Of a stretch of DNA of 64,000 nucleotides, positions 25,800-40,500 are shown one piece after another. The position numbers and the translations under genes are program-made. Location of the stretch: assembly GCA_027186245.1 (NCBI GenBank), contig CP114481.1, positions 27,807,501 to 27,871,500 of the forward strand, in the 5' to 3' direction. Position 1 is the stretch's first letter, and every line of letters begins with the position of its first letter. The notes below the pieces were generated by a model, which ran no database searches, had not been told where the DNA came from, and was given only the letters and a program-made list of their open reading frames with translations. The stretch is from Coriaria nepalensis. Lineage: Eukaryota; Streptophyta; Magnoliopsida; Cucurbitales; Coriariaceae.

Positions 25800-26807
25800 T
25801 TCAGACGAAATTCACCTTTTAAACATGACTTTCGTGCATAACGTGCAGTAGATCAATTGAAGGCAACTACACATTTACTTAGACTTAAAATCATGTCATT
25901 AAGGCTCTTCTAGTCATTAAATCATTATCAATGAATTCGAACGAATTATATTTTTGCCTTTCAAACATGATTTTCTTGCATAACTTGCAATTAATCTATT
26001 GAAGACAACAATTCATTATTTTAGCCTTAAAGAGCATATCATTCAGCCTTTTGATATCATTAAATTGTTTGATAGCACTTCGAACTAATTCTATTATTGC
26101 ATTTAAAACACGACTTTCATGCATAACTAGCAATTGATCTACTGAAGGCAACTATGCATTTTTTTATTGTTAAAGTCATATTATTGCATCTCTTTTACTC
26201 ATTAAATCATTCTAAATCATTTCAGACGAAATTCGCCTTTTAAACATGATTTTCGTTCATAACTTGCAGTTGATCTATTGAAGGCAACTATCCATTTACT
26301 TAGCCTTAAAATCATGTCATTGAGGCTCTTCTAGTCATTAAATCATTATAAATTAATTCGAACGAATTATATTTTTGTCCTTCAAACATGATTTGCTTAC
26401 ATAACCTGCAATTAATCTATTGAATACAACAATGCATTATTTTAGCCTTAAAGAGCATATCATTCAGTCTTTTCATATCATTAAATTGTTTGAAAGCACT
26501 TCGAACTAATTCTATTATTGCATTTAAAACACGACTTTCATGCATAACTTGCAATTGATCTACTGAAGGCAACTATGCATTTTTTTAGTGTTAAAGTCAT
26601 ATTATTGCATCTCTTTTACTCATTAAATCATTCTAAATCACTTCAGACGAAATTCGCCTTTTAAACATGACTTTCGTGCATAACTTGCAGTTGATCTACT
26701 GAAGGCAACTATACATTTACTTAGCCTTAAAATCATGTCATTGAGGCTCTTCTAGTCATTAAATCATTATCAATGAATTCGAACGAATTATATTTTTGCC
26801 TTTCAAA

Positions 26808-26943
26808 CATGATTTTCTTACATAACTTGCAATTAATCTATTGAAGACAACAATTAATCTATTGAATGGTATGCCATTCAATCTTTTGATATAATTAAAT
26901 TGTTTGAAAGCACTACGAACTAATTCTATTATTGCATTTAAAA
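26808..26943 (+). repeat. Rearranged type C monomer (136 bp)
   Basis: The monomer is about 6-7 bp shorter than a normal C. The expected GCATTATTTTAGCCTTAAAG segment is missing. In its place is a second copy of CAATTAATCTATTGA (26851-26865, first copy 26830-26844), followed by a short fold-back sequence. The flanking monomers are normal in order and orientation. The change removes a reverse-strand stop and so accidentally lengthens an open frame, but there is no sign of a real gene. Confidence 0.85.
26861..26882. other. Fold-back palindrome from local template switch
   Basis: ATTGAATGG (26861-26869) and CCATTCAAT (26874-26882) are perfect inverted arms around TATG. Neighbouring C monomers of this class carry only GCATACCATTCAAT here; the left arm is its reverse complement. 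This is the signature expected when a nascent strand briefly copies itself or the opposite strand. It is the only local inversion I noticed in 64 kb. Confidence 0.75.
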
Positions 26944-27784
26944 CACGAATTTCATGCATAACTTGCAATTGATGTACTGAAGGCAACTATGCATTTTTTT
27001 AGTGTTAAAGTGATATTATTGCATCTCTTTTACTCATTAAATCATTCTAAATCACTTCAGACGAAATTCACCTTTTAAACATGACCTTCGTGCATAACTT
27101 GCAGTTGATCTTTTGACACAACTATACATTTACTTATCCTTAAAACCATGTCATTGAGGCTCTTCTAGTCATTAAATCATTATAACTTAATTCGAACGAA
27201 TTATATTTTTGTCCTTCAAACATGATTTGCTTACATAACCTGCAATTAATCTATTGAATACAACAATGCATTATTTTAGCTTTAAAGAGCATATCATTCA
27301 GTATTTCGATATCATTAAATTGTTTGAAAGCACTTCGAACTAATTCTATTATTGCATTTAAAACACGACTTTCATGCATAACTTGCAATTGATCTACTGA
27401 AGGCAACTATTCATTTTTTTAGTGTTAAAGTGGTATTATTCCATCTCGTTTACTCATTAAATCATTCTAAATCACTTCAGATGAAATTCACCTTTTAAAC
27501 CTGACTTTCGTGCATAACTTGCAGTTGATCTATTGAAGGCAACTACACATTTACCTAGACTTAAAATCATGTCATTAAGGCTCTTCTAGCCGTTAAATCA
27601 TTATCAATGAATTCGAACGAATTATATTTTTGCCTTCCAAATATGATTTTCTTACATAACTTGCAATTAATCTATTGAAGACAACAATGCATTATTTTAG
27701 CCTTAAAGAGCATATCATTCAGTCTTTTGATATCATTAAATTGTTTGAAAGCACTTCGAACTAATTCTATTATTGCATTTAAAA

Positions 27785-27912
27785 CACGACTTTCATGCAT
27801 AACTTGCAATTGATCTACTGAAAGCAACTATGCATTTTTTTAGTATTAAAGTGACATATTGCGTTTCTTTTACTCCTTAAATCATTCTAAATCACGAAAT
27901 TCGCCTTTTAAA
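27785..27912 (+). repeat. Shortened type A monomer (128 bp)
   Basis: Two deletions are visible. AAATCACGAAATTCGCC replaces AAATCACTTCAGACGAAATTCGCC, a loss of 7 bp. GTGACATATTGC replaces GTGATATTATTGC near 27,851. This is the earliest GTGACATATT instance in the window; the other seven lie between 46.7 and 58.9 kb. Confidence 0.82.
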
Positions 27913-30900
27913 CATGACCTTCGCGCATAACTTGCAGTTGATCTTTTGAAGGCAACTATACATTTACTTAGCCTTAAAACCATGTCTTTGAGGCTCTTCT
28001 AGTCATTAAATCATTATAAATTAATTCGAACGAATTATATTTTTATCCTTCAAACATGATTTGCTTACATAACCTGCAATTAATCTATTGAATACAACAA
28101 TGCATTATTTTAGCCTTAAAGAGCATATCATTCAGTCTTTTGATATCATTAAATTGTTTGAAAGCACTTCGAAGTAATTCTATTATTGCATTTAAAACAC
28201 GACTTTCATGCGTAACTTGCAATTGATCTACTGAAGGCAACTATGCATTTTTTTAGTGCTAAAGTCATATTATTGCATCTCTTTTACTCATTAAATCATT
28301 CTAAATAATTTCAGACGAATTCGCCTTTTAAACATGACCTTCGTGCATAACTTGCAGTTGATCTATTGAAGGCAACTATACATTTACTTAGCCTTAAAAT
28401 CATATTATTGAGGCTCTTCTAGTCATTAAATCATTATAAATGAATTCGAAAGAATTATATTTTTGCCCTTCAAAAATGACTTGCTTACATAACCTGCAAT
28501 TAATCTATTGAATACAACAATGCATTATTTTAGCCTTAAAGAGCATATCATTCAGTCTTTTGATATCATTAAATTGTTTGAAAGCACTTCGAACTAATTT
28601 TATTATTGCATTTAAAACACGACTTTCATGCATAACTTGCAATTGATCTACTAAAGGCAACTATGCATTTTTTTAGTGTTAAAGTCAAATTATTGCATTT
28701 CTTTTACTCATTAAATCATTCTAAATCACATCAGACGAAATTCGCCTTTTAAACATGACTTTCGTGCGTAAATTGCAGTTGATCTATTGAAGGCAACTAT
28801 CCATTTACTTAGCCTTAAAATCAAGTCATTGAGGCTCTTCTAGTCATTAAATCATTATCAATGAATTCGAACGAATTATATTTTTGTCCTTCAAACATGA
28901 TTTGCTTACATAACCTGCAATTAATCTATTGAATACAACAATGCATTATTTTAGCCTTAAAGAGCATATCATTCAGTCTTTTGATATCATTAAATTGTTT
29001 GAAAGCACATCGAACCAATTCTATTTTTGCATTTAAACCACAACTTTCTTGCATAACTTGCAATTGATCTACTGAAGGCAACTATGCATTTTTTTAGTGT
29101 TAAAGTCATATTATTGCATCTCTTTTACTCATTAAATCATTCTAAATCACTTCAGACGAAATTCACCTTTTAAAAATGATCTTCGTGCATAACTTGCAGT
29201 TGATCAATTGAAGGCAACTACACATTTACTTAGCCTTAAAATCATGTCATTGAGGCTCTTCTAGTCATTAAATCATTATAAATGAATTCGAACGAATTAT
29301 ATTTTTGCCCTTCAAACATGATTTGCTTACATATCTTGCAATTAATCTATTGAAGACAACAATGCATTATTTTAGCCTTAAAGAGCATATCATTCAGTCT
29401 TTTCATATCATTAAATTGTTTGAAAGCACTTCGAACTAATTCTATTATTGCATTTAAAACACGACTTTCATGCATAACTTGCAATTGATCTACTGAAGGC
29501 AACTATGCATTTTTTTAGTGTTAAAGTCAAATTATTGCATTCCTTTTACTCATTAAATCATTCTAAATCACTTCAGACGAAATTCGCCTTTTAAACATGA
29601 CTTTCGTGCGTAAATTGCAGTTGATCTATTGAAGGCAACTATCCATTTACTTAGCCTTAAAATCAAGTCATTGAGGCTCTTTTAGTTATTAAATCATTAT
29701 AAATTAATTCAAACGAATTATATTTTTGCCTTTCAAACATGATTTTCTTACATAACCCGCCATTAATCTATAGAATACAACAATGCATTATTTTAGCCTT
29801 AAAGAGCATATCATTCAGTCTTTTGATATCATTAAATTGTTTGAAAGCACATCGAACCAATTCTATTTTTGCATTTAAACCACAACTTTCTTGCATAACT
29901 TGCAATTGATCTACTGAAGGCAACTATGCATTTTTTTAGTGTTAAAGTCATATTATTGCATCTCTTTTACTCATTAAATCATTCTAAATCACTTCAGACG
30001 AAATTCACCTTTTAAGAATGACTTTCGTGCATAACTTGCAGTTGATCTATTGAAACTAACTATGCATTTACTTAGCCTTAAAATCATGTCATTGAGGCTC
30101 TTCTAGTCATTAAATCATTATAAATGAATTCGAACGGATAATATTTTTGCCCTTCAAAAATGATTTGCTTACATAACCTGCAATTAATCTATTGAATACA
30201 ACAATGCATTATTTTAGCCTTAAAGAGCATGTCATTCAGTCTTTTGATATCATTGAATTGTTTGAAAGCACTTCGAACTAATTCTATTATTGCATTTAAA
30301 ACACGACTTTCATGCATAACTTGCAATTGATCTACTGAAGGCAACTATGCATTTTTTTAGTGTTAAAGTCATATTATTGCATCGCTGTTACTCATTAAAT
30401 CATTCTAAATCACTTCAGATGAAATTCACCTTTTAAACCTGACTTTCGTGCATAACTTGCAGTTGATCAATTGAAGGCAACTACACATTTACTTACACTT
30501 AAAATCATGTCATTAAGGCTCTTCTAGTCATTAAATCATTATCAATGAATTCGAACGAATTATATTTTTGCCTTTCAAACATGATTTTCTTACAAAACTT
30601 GCAATTAATCTATTGAAGACAACAATGCATTATTTTAGCCTTAAAGAGCATATCATTCAGTCTTTTGATATCATTAAATTGTTTGAAAGCACTTCGAACT
30701 AATTCTATTATTGCATTTGAGACACGACTTTCATGCATAACTGGCAATTGATCTACTGAAGGCAACTATGCATTTTTTAGTATTAAAGGCATATTATTGC
30801 ATCTCTTTTACTCATTAAATCATTCTAAATCACTTCAGACGAAATTCGCCTTTTAAACATGACTTTCGTGCATAACTTGCAGTTGATCTATTGAAGGCAA

Positions 30901-31142
30901 CTATCCATTTACTTAGCCTTAAAATCATGTCATTGAGGCTCTTCTAGTCATTAAATCATTATAAATGAATTCGAACATATTTTATTTTTGTCCTTCAAAC
31001 ATGATTTGCTTACATAACCTGCAATGAATCTATTGAATACAACAATGCATTATTTTAGCCTTAAAGAGCATATCATTCAGTCTTTTGATATCATTAAATT
31101 GTTTGAAAGCACTTCGAACTAATTCTATTTTTGCATTTAAAA

Positions 31143-31159
31143 CACAACTTTTGCAATTG
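31143..31159 (+). repeat. 11-bp deletion marker in type A monomers
   Basis: CACAACTTTTGCAATTG replaces the usual CAC.ACTTTCATGCATAACTTGCAATTG, a loss of 11 bp inside the most conserved part of the monomer. The same form starts at 31143, 31973, 34908, 37840, 40775 and 43707. Intervals of 2935, 2932, 2935 and 2932 bp after 31973 show a repeat of about half the 5,867-bp block. It appears nowhere else that I saw, so it marks one lineage. Confidence 0.85.
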
Positions 31160-31715
31160 ATCTACTGAAGGCAACTATGCATTTTTTTAGTGTTAAAGTG
31201 ATATTATTGCATCTCTTTTACTCATTAAATCATTCTAAATCACTTCAGATGAAATGCAACCTTTAAAGGTAACCTTCGTGCATAACTTGTAGTTGGTCTA
31301 TTGAAGGCAACTATCCATTTACTTAGCCTTAAAATCATGTCATTGAGGCTCTTCTAGTCATTAAATCATTATAAATTAATTCGAACGAATTATATTTTTG
31401 TCCTTCAAACATGATTTGCTTACATAACCTGCAATTAATCTATTGAATACAACAATGCATTATTTTAGCCTTAAAGAGCATATCATTCAGTCTTTTCATA
31501 TCATTAAATTGTTTGAAAGCACTTCGAACTAATTCTATTATTGCATTTAAAACACGACTTTCATGCATAACTTGCAATTGATCTACTGAAGGCAACTATG
31601 CATTTTTTTAGTGTTAAAGTCATATTATTGCATCTCTTTTACTCATTAAATCATTCTAAATCACTTCAGACGAAATTCACCTTTTAAACATGACTTTCGT
31701 GCGTAAATTGCAGTT

Positions 31716-34700
31716 GATCTATTGAAGGCAACTATCCATTTACTTAGCCTTAAAATCATTCATTGAGGCTCTTCTAGTCATTAAATCATTATAAATTAAT
31801 TCGAACGAATTATATTTTTGTCCTTCAAACATGATTTGCTTACATAACCTGCAATTAATCTATTGAATACAACAATGCATTATTTTAGCCTTAAAGAGCA
31901 TATCATTCACTCTTTTGATATCATTAAATTGTTTGAAAGCACTTCGAACTAATTCTATTTTTGCATTTAAAACACAACTTTTGCAATTGATCTACTGAAG
32001 GCAACTATGCATTTTTTTAGTGTTAAAGTGATATTATTGCATCTCTTTTACTCATTAAATCATTCTAAATCACTTCAGATGAAATGCGCCCTTTAAACAT
32101 GACCTTCGTGCATAACTTGTAGTCGGTCTATTGAAGGAAACTATCCCTTTACTTAGCCTTAAAATCATGTCATTGAGGCTCTTCTAGTCATTAAATCATT
32201 ATAAATTAATTCGAACGAATTATATTTTTGCCTTGCAAACATGATTTGCTTACATAACCTGCAATTAATCTATTGAATACAACACTGCATTATTTTAGCC
32301 TTAAAGAGCATATCATTCAATCTTTTGATATCATTAAATTGTTTGAAAGCACTTCGAACTGATTTTATTATTGCATTTAAAACACGACATTCATGCGTAA
32401 CTTGCAATTGATCTACTGAAGGCAACTATGCATTTTTCTAGTGTTAAACTCATATTATTGCATCTCTTTTACTCATTAAATCATTCTAAATAACTTTAGA
32501 CGAAATTCGCCTTTTAAACATGACCTTCGTGCATAACTTGCAGTTGATCTATTGAAGGCAACTATACATTTACTTAGCCTTAAAATCATGTCATTGAGGC
32601 TCTTCTAGTCATTAAATCATTATAAATGAATTCGAACGAATTATATTTTTGCCCTTCAAAAATGACTTGCTTACATAACCTGCAATTAATCTATTGAATA
32701 CAACAATGCATTATTTTAGCCTTAAAGAGCATATCATTCAGTCTTTTGATATCATTAAATTGTTTGAAAGCACTGCAAACTAATTCTATTTTTGCATTTA
32801 AAACACGACTTTCATGCATAACTTGCAATTGATCTATTGAAGGCAACTATGGATTTTTTTAGTGTTAAAATCATATTATTGCATCTCGTTTACTCATTAA
32901 ATCATTCTAAATCACTTCAGACGAAATTCACCTTTTAAACATGACTTTCGTGCATAAATTGCAGTTGATCTATTGAAGGCAACTATCCATTTACTTAGCC
33001 TTAAAATCATGTCATTGAGGCTCTTCTAGTCATTAAATCATTATAAATGAATTCGAACATATTATATTTTTGCCCTTCAAAAATGACTTGCTCACATAAC
33101 CTGCAATTAATCTATTGAATACAACAATGCATTATTTTAGCCTAAAAGAGCATATTATTCAGTCTTTTGATATCATTAAATTGTTTGAAAGCACATCGAA
33201 CCAATTCTATTTTTGCATTTAAACCACAACTTTCTTGCATAACTTGCAATTGATCTACTGAAGGCAACTATGCATTTTTTTGGTGTTAAAGTCATATTAT
33301 TGCATCTCTTTTACTCATTAAATCATTCTAAATCACATCAGACGAAATTCACCTTTTAAGAATGACTTTCGTGCATAACTTGCAGTTGATCAATTGAAGG
33401 CAACGACACATTTACTTAGACTTAAAATCATGTCATTAAGGCTCTTCTAGTCATTAAATCATTATCAATGAATTCGAACGAATTATATTTTTGCCTTTCA
33501 AACATGATTTTCTTACATAACTTGCAATTAATCTATTGAAGACAACAATGCATTATTTTAGCCTTAAAGAGCATATCATTCAGTCTTCTGATATCATTAA
33601 ATTGTTTGAAAGCACTTCGAACTAATTTTATAATTGCATTTAAAACACGACTTTCATGCATAAATTGCAATTGATCTACTGAAGGCAACTATGCATTTTT
33701 TTAGTGTTAAAGTCAAATTATTGCATTTCTTTTACTCATTAAATCATTCTAACTCACTTCAGACGAAATTCGCCTTTTAAACATGACTTTCGTGCGTAAA
33801 TTGCAGTTGATCTATTGAAGGCAACTATCCATTTACTTAGCCTTAAAATCAAGTCATTGAGGCTCTTCTAGTCATTAAATCATTATCAATGAATTCGAAC
33901 GAATTATATTTTTGTCCTTCAAACATGATTTGCTTACATAACCTGCAATTAATCTATTGAATACAACAATGCATTATTTTAGCCTTAAAGAGCATATCAT
34001 TCTGTCTTTTGATATCATTAAATTGTTTGGAAGCACTTCGAACTAATTCTATTATTGCATTTAAGACACGACTTTCATGCATAACTTGCAATTGATCTAC
34101 TGAAGGCAACTATGCATTTTTTTAGTGTTAAAGTCATATTATTGCATCTCTATTACTCATTAAATCATTCTAAATCACTTCAGACGAAATTCACCTTTTA
34201 AACATGACTTTCGTGCATAACTTGCAGTTGATATATTGAAGGCAACTATACATTTACTTAGCCTTAAAATCAGGTCATTGAGGCTCTTCTAGTCATTAAA
34301 TCATTATAAATGAATTCGAACATATTATATTTTTGCCCTTCAAAAATGACTTGCTCACATAACCTGCAATTAATCTATTGAATACAACAATGCATTATTT
34401 TAGCCTAAAAGAGCATATTATTCAGTCTTTTGATATCATTAAATTGTTTGAAAGCACATCGAACCGATTCTATTTTTGCATTTAAGCCACAACTTTCTTG
34501 CATAACTTGCAATTGATCTACTGAAGGCAACTATGCATTTTTTTAGTGTTAAAGTCATATTATTGCATCTCTTTTACTCATTAAATCATTCTAAATTACT
34601 TCAGACGAAATTCGCCTTTTAAACATGAGTTTCGTGCATAACTTGCAGTTGATCTATTGAAGGCAACTATCCATTTACTTAGCCTTAAAATCATTCATAG

Positions 34701-37582
34701 AGGCTCTTCTAGTCATTAAATCATTATAAATTAATTCGAACGAATTATATTTTTGTCCTTCAAACATGATTTGCTTACATAACCTGCAATTAATCTATTG
34801 AATACAACAATGCATTATTTTAGCCTTAAAGAGCATATCATTCAGTCTTTTGATATCATTAAATTGTTTGAAAGCACTTCGAACTAATTCTATTTTTGCA
34901 TTTAAAACACAACTTTTGCAATTGATCTACTGAAGGCAACTATGCATTTTTTTAGTGTTAAAGTGATATTATTGCATCTCTTTTACTCATTAAATCATTC
35001 TAAATCACTTCAGATGAAATGCGCCCTTTAAACATGACCTTCGTGCATAACTTGTAGTTGGTCTATTGAAGGCAACTATCCATTTACTTAGCCTTAAAAT
35101 CATGTCATTGAGGCTCTTCTAGTCATTAAATCATTATAAATTAATTCGAACGAATTATATTTTTGCCTTGCAAACATGATTTGCTTACATAACCTGCAAT
35201 TAATCTATTGAATACAACACTGCATTATTTTAGCCTTAAAGAGCATATCATTCAATCTTTTGATATCATTAAATTGTTTGAAAGCACTTCGAACTAATTT
35301 TATTATTGCATTTAAGAGACGACTTTCATGCATAACTTGCAATTGATCTACTGAAGGCAACTATGCATTTTTTAGTATTAAAGTCGTATTATTGCATCTC
35401 TTTTACTCATTAAATCATTCTAAATTACTTCAGACGAAATTCGCCTTTTAAACATGAGTTTCGTGCATAACTTGCAGTTGATCTATTGAATGCAACTATC
35501 CATTTACTTAGCCTTAAAATCATTCATTGAGGCTCTTCTAGTCATTAAATCATTATAAATTAATTCGAACGAATTATATTTTTGTCCTTCAAACATGATT
35601 TGCTTACATAACCTGCAATTAATCTATTGAATACAACAATGCATTATTTTAGCCTTAAAGAGCATATCATTCAGTCTTTTGATATCATTAAATTGTTTGA
35701 AAGCACTTCGAACTAATTCTATTTTTGCATTTAAAACACAACATTCATGCGTAACTTGCAATTGATCTACTGAAGGCAACTATGCATTTTTGCAGTGTTA
35801 AACTCATATTATTGCATCTCTTTTACTCATTAAATCATTCTAAATAACTTCAGACGAAATTCGCCTTTTAAACATGACCTTCGTGCATAACTTGCAGTTG
35901 ATCTATTGAACGCAACTATACATTTACTTAGCCTTAAAATCATGTCATTGAGGCTCTTCTAGTCATTAAATCATTATAAATGAATTCGAACGAATTATAT
36001 TTTTGCCCTTCAAAAATGACTTGCTTACATAACCTGCAATTAATCTATTGAATACAACAATGCATTATTTTAGCCTTAAAGAGCATATCATTCAGTCTTT
36101 TGATATCATTAAATTGTTTGAAAGCACTGCAAACTAATTCTATTTTTGCATTTAAAACACGACTTTCATGCATAACTTGCAATTGATCTATTGAAGGCAA
36201 CTATGCATTTTTTTAGTGTTAAAGTCATATTATTGCATCTCTTTTACTCATTAAATCATTCTAAATCACTTCAGACGAAATTCACCTTTTAAACATGACT
36301 TTCGTGCGTAAATTGCAGTTGATCTATTGAAGGCAACTATCCATTTACTTAGCCTTAAAATCATGTCATTGAGGCTCTTTTAGTTATTAAATCATTATAA
36401 ATTAATTCGAACGAATTATATTTTTGTCCTTCAAACATGATTTGCTTACATAACCTGCAATTAATCTATTGAATACAACAATGCATTATTTTAGCCTTAA
36501 AGAGCATATCATTCAGTCTTTTGATATCATTAAATTGTTTGGAAGCACTTCGAACTAATTCTATTTTTGCATTTAAAACACAACTTTCTTGCATAACTTG
36601 CAATTGATCTACTGAATGCAACTATGCATTTTTTTAGTGTTAAAGTCATATTATTGCATCTCTTTTACTCATTAAATCATTCTAAATCACTTCAGACGAA
36701 ATTCACCTTTTAAGAATGACTTTCGTGCATAACTTGCAGTTGATCTATTGAAACTCACTATGCATTTACTTAGCCTTAAAATCATGTCATTGAGGCTCTT
36801 CTAGTCATTAAATCATTATAAATGAATTCGAACGAATTATATTTTTGCCCTTCAATAATGATTTGCTTACATAACCTGCAATTAATCTATTGAATACAAC
36901 AATGCATTATTTTAGCCTTAAAGAGCATCTCATTCAGTCTTTTGATATCATTGAATTGTTTGGAAGCACTTCGAACTAATTCTATTATTGCATTTAAAAC
37001 ACGACTTTCATGCATAACTTGCAATCGATCTACTGAAGGCAACTATGCATTTTTTTAGTGTTAAAGTCATATTGTTGCATCTCTGTTACTCATTAAATCA
37101 TTCCAAATCACTTCAGACGAAATTCACCTTTTAAACCTGACGTTCGTGCATAACTTGCAGTTGATCAATTGAAGGCAACTACACATTTACTTAGACTTAA
37201 AATCATGTCATTAAGGCTCTTCTAGTCATTAAATCATTATCAATGAATTCGAACGAATTATATTTTTGCCTTTCAAACATGATTTTCTTACATAACTTGC
37301 AATTAATCTATTGAAGACAACAATGCATTATTTTAGCCTTAAAGAGCATATCATTCAGTCTTTTGATATCATTAAATTGTTTGAAAGCACTTCGAACTAA
37401 TTCTATTATTGCATTTAAGACACGACTTTCATGCATAACTTGCAATTGATCTAATGAAGGCAACTATGCATTTTTTAGTATTAAAGTCATATTATTGCAT
37501 CTCTTTTACTCATTAAATCATTCTAAATTACTTCAGACGAAATTCGCCTTTTAAACATGACTTTCGTGCATAACTTGCAGTT
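31716..37582 (+). repeat. 5,867-bp macro-repeat, copy 1 (14 trimers)
   Basis: Rare variants throughout this block recur 5,867 bp later in the same order: AGTCGGTCTATTGAAGGAAAC at 32121 and 37988, TATGGATTTTTTTAG near 32848 and 38715, TCTGTCTTTTG near 34001 and 39868, TTTTTGCAGTGTTAAAC near 35787 and 41654, AATCGATCTAC near 37023 and 42890, and ATCTAATGAAGG near 37449 and 43316. The copies look almost identical; one difference is GTGCATAAATTG near 32951 against GTGCGTAAATTG near 38818. The left boundary is where GTGCGTAAATTG (copy 1 flank) gives way to shared sequence. Confidence 0.92.
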
Positions 37583-40500
37583 GATCTATTGAAGGCAACT
37601 ATCCATTTACTTAGCCTTAAAATCATTCATTGAGGCTCTTCTAGTCATTAAATCATTATAAATTAATTCGAACGAATTATATTTTTGTCCTTCAAACATG
37701 ATTTGCTTACATAACCTGCAATTAATCTATTGAATACAACAATGCATTATTTTAGCCTTAAAGAGCATATCATTCACTCTTTTGATATCATTAAATTGTT
37801 TGAAAGCACTTCGAACTAATTCTATTTTTGCATTTAAAACACAACTTTTGCAATTGATCTACTGAAGGCAACTATGCATTTTTTTAGTGTTAAAGTGATA
37901 TTATTGCATCTCTTTTACTCATTAAATCATTCTAAATCACTTCAGATGAAATGCGCCCTTTAAACATGACCTTCGTGCATAACTTGTAGTCGGTCTATTG
38001 AAGGAAACTATCCCTTTACTTAGCCTTAAAATCATGTCATTGAGGCTCTTCTAGTCATTAAATCATTATAAATTAATTCGAACGAATTATATTTTTGCCT
38101 TGCAAACATGATTTGCTTACATAACCTGCAATTAATCTATTGAATACAACACTGCATTATTTTAGCCTTAAAGAGCATATCATTCAATCTTTTGATATCA
38201 TTAAATTGTTTGAAAGCACTTCGAACTGATTTTATTATTGCATTTAAAACACGACATTCATGCGTAACTTGCAATTGATCTACTGAAGGCAACTATGCAT
38301 TTTTCTAGTGTTAAACTCATATTATTGCATCTCTTTTACTCATTAAATCATTCTAAATAACTTTAGACGAAATTCGCCTTTTAAACATGACCTTCGTGCA
38401 TAACTTGCAGTTGATCTATTGAAGGCAACTATACATTTACTTAGCCTTAAAATCATGTCATTGAGGCTCTTCTAGTCATTAAATCATTATAAATGAATTC
38501 GAACGAATTATATTTTTGCCCTTCAAAAATGACTTGCTTACATAACCTGCAATTAATCTATTGAATACAACAATGCATTATTTTAGCCTTAAAGAGCATA
38601 TCATTCAGTCTTTTGATATCATTAAATTGTTTGAAAGCACTGCAAACTAATTCTATTTTTGCATTTAAAACACGACTTTCATGCATAACTTGCAATTGAT
38701 CTATTGAAGGCAACTATGGATTTTTTTAGTGTTAAAATCATATTATTGCATCTCGTTTACTCATTAAATCATTCTAAATCACTTCAGACGAAATTCACCT
38801 TTTAAACATGACTTTCGTGCGTAAATTGCAGTTGATCTATTGAAGGCAACTATCCATTTACTTAGCCTTAAAATCATGTCATTGAGGCTCTTCTAGTCAT
38901 TAAATCATTATAAATGAATTCGAACATATTATATTTTTGCCCTTCAAAAATGACTTGCTCACATAACCTGCAATTAATCTATTGAATACAACAATGCATT
39001 ATTTTAGCCTAAAAGAGCATATTATTCAGTCTTTTGATATCATTAAATTGTTTGAAAGCACATCGAACCAATTCTATTTTTGCATTTAAACCACAACTTT
39101 CTTGCATAACTTGCAATTGATCTACTGAAGGCAACTATGCATTTTTTTGGTGTTAAAGTCATATTATTGCATCTCTTTTACTCATTAAATCATTCTAAAT
39201 CACATCAGACGAAATTCACCTTTTAAGAATGACTTTCGTGCATAACTTGCAGTTGATCAATTGAAGGCAACGACACATTTACTTAGACTTAAAATCATGT
39301 CATTAAGGCTCTTCTAGTCATTAAATCATTATCAATGAATTCGAACGAATTATATTTTTGCCTTTCAAACATGATTTTCTTACATAACTTGCAATTAATC
39401 TATTGAAGACAACAATGCATTATTTTAGCCTTAAAGAGCATATCATTCAGTCTTCTGATATCATTAAATTGTTTGAAAGCACTTCGAACTAATTTTATAA
39501 TTGCATTTAAAACACGACTTTCATGCATAAATTGCAATTGATCTACTGAAGGCAACTATGCATTTTTTTAGTGTTAAAGTCAAATTATTGCATTTCTTTT
39601 ACTCATTAAATCATTCTAACTCACTTCAGACGAAATTCGCCTTTTAAACATGACTTTCGTGCGTAAATTGCAGTTGATCTATTGAAGGCAACTATCCATT
39701 TACTTAGCCTTAAAATCAAGTCATTGAGGCTCTTCTAGTCATTAAATCATTATCAATGAATTCGAACGAATTATATTTTTGTCCTTCAAACATGATTTGC
39801 TTACATAACCTGCAATTAATCTATTGAATACAACAATGCATTATTTTAGCCTTAAAGAGCATATCATTCTGTCTTTTGATATCATTAAATTGTTTGGAAG
39901 CACTTCGAACTAATTCTATTATTGCATTTAAGACACGACTTTCATGCATAACTTGCAATTGATCTACTGAAGGCAACTATGCATTTTTTTAGTGTTAAAG
40001 TCATATTATTGCATCTCTATTACTCATTAAATCATTCTAAATCACTTCAGACGAAATTCACCTTTTAAACATGACTTTCGTGCATAACTTGCAGTTGATA
40101 TATTGAAGGCAACTATACATTTACTTAGCCTTAAAATCAGGTCATTGAGGCTCTTCTAGTCATTAAATCATTATAAATGAATTCGAACATATTATATTTT
40201 TGCCCTTCAAAAATGACTTGCTCACATAACCTGCAATTAATCTATTGAATACAACAATGCATTATTTTAGCCTAAAAGAGCATATTATTCAGTCTTTTGA
40301 TATCATTAAATTGTTTGAAAGCACATCGAACCGATTCTATTTTTGCATTTAAGCCACAACTTTCTTGCATAACTTGCAATTGATCTACTGAAGGCAACTA
40401 TGCATTTTTTTAGTGTTAAAGTCATATTATTGCATCTCTTTTACTCATTAAATCATTCTAAATTACTTCAGACGAAATTCGCCTTTTAAACATGAGTTTC

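Larger units (their letters stand above)
23860..31715 (+). repeat. Mosaic sub-array with small duplications
   Basis: These trimers are heterogeneous. The B dyad occurs in both TAATTCGAACG and TGAATTCGAACG forms. Diagnostic variants (GTGCGTAAATTGCAG, AAAATCAAGTCATT, CACATCGAACCAATTC with CCACAACTTTCTTGC) appear from about 28.7 kb and are shared with 31.7-43.4 kb. GTGCGTAAATTG occurs near 28,766 and 29,606. No gene is present. Confidence 0.75.

Noticed and set aside
26759..26986. Open frame of 75 codons on the minus strand
   Set aside because: It lies wholly within satellite monomers and is open only because the fold-back rearrangement near 26.86 kb removed a stop. Equivalent monomers elsewhere are closed. 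No domain or coding signature.
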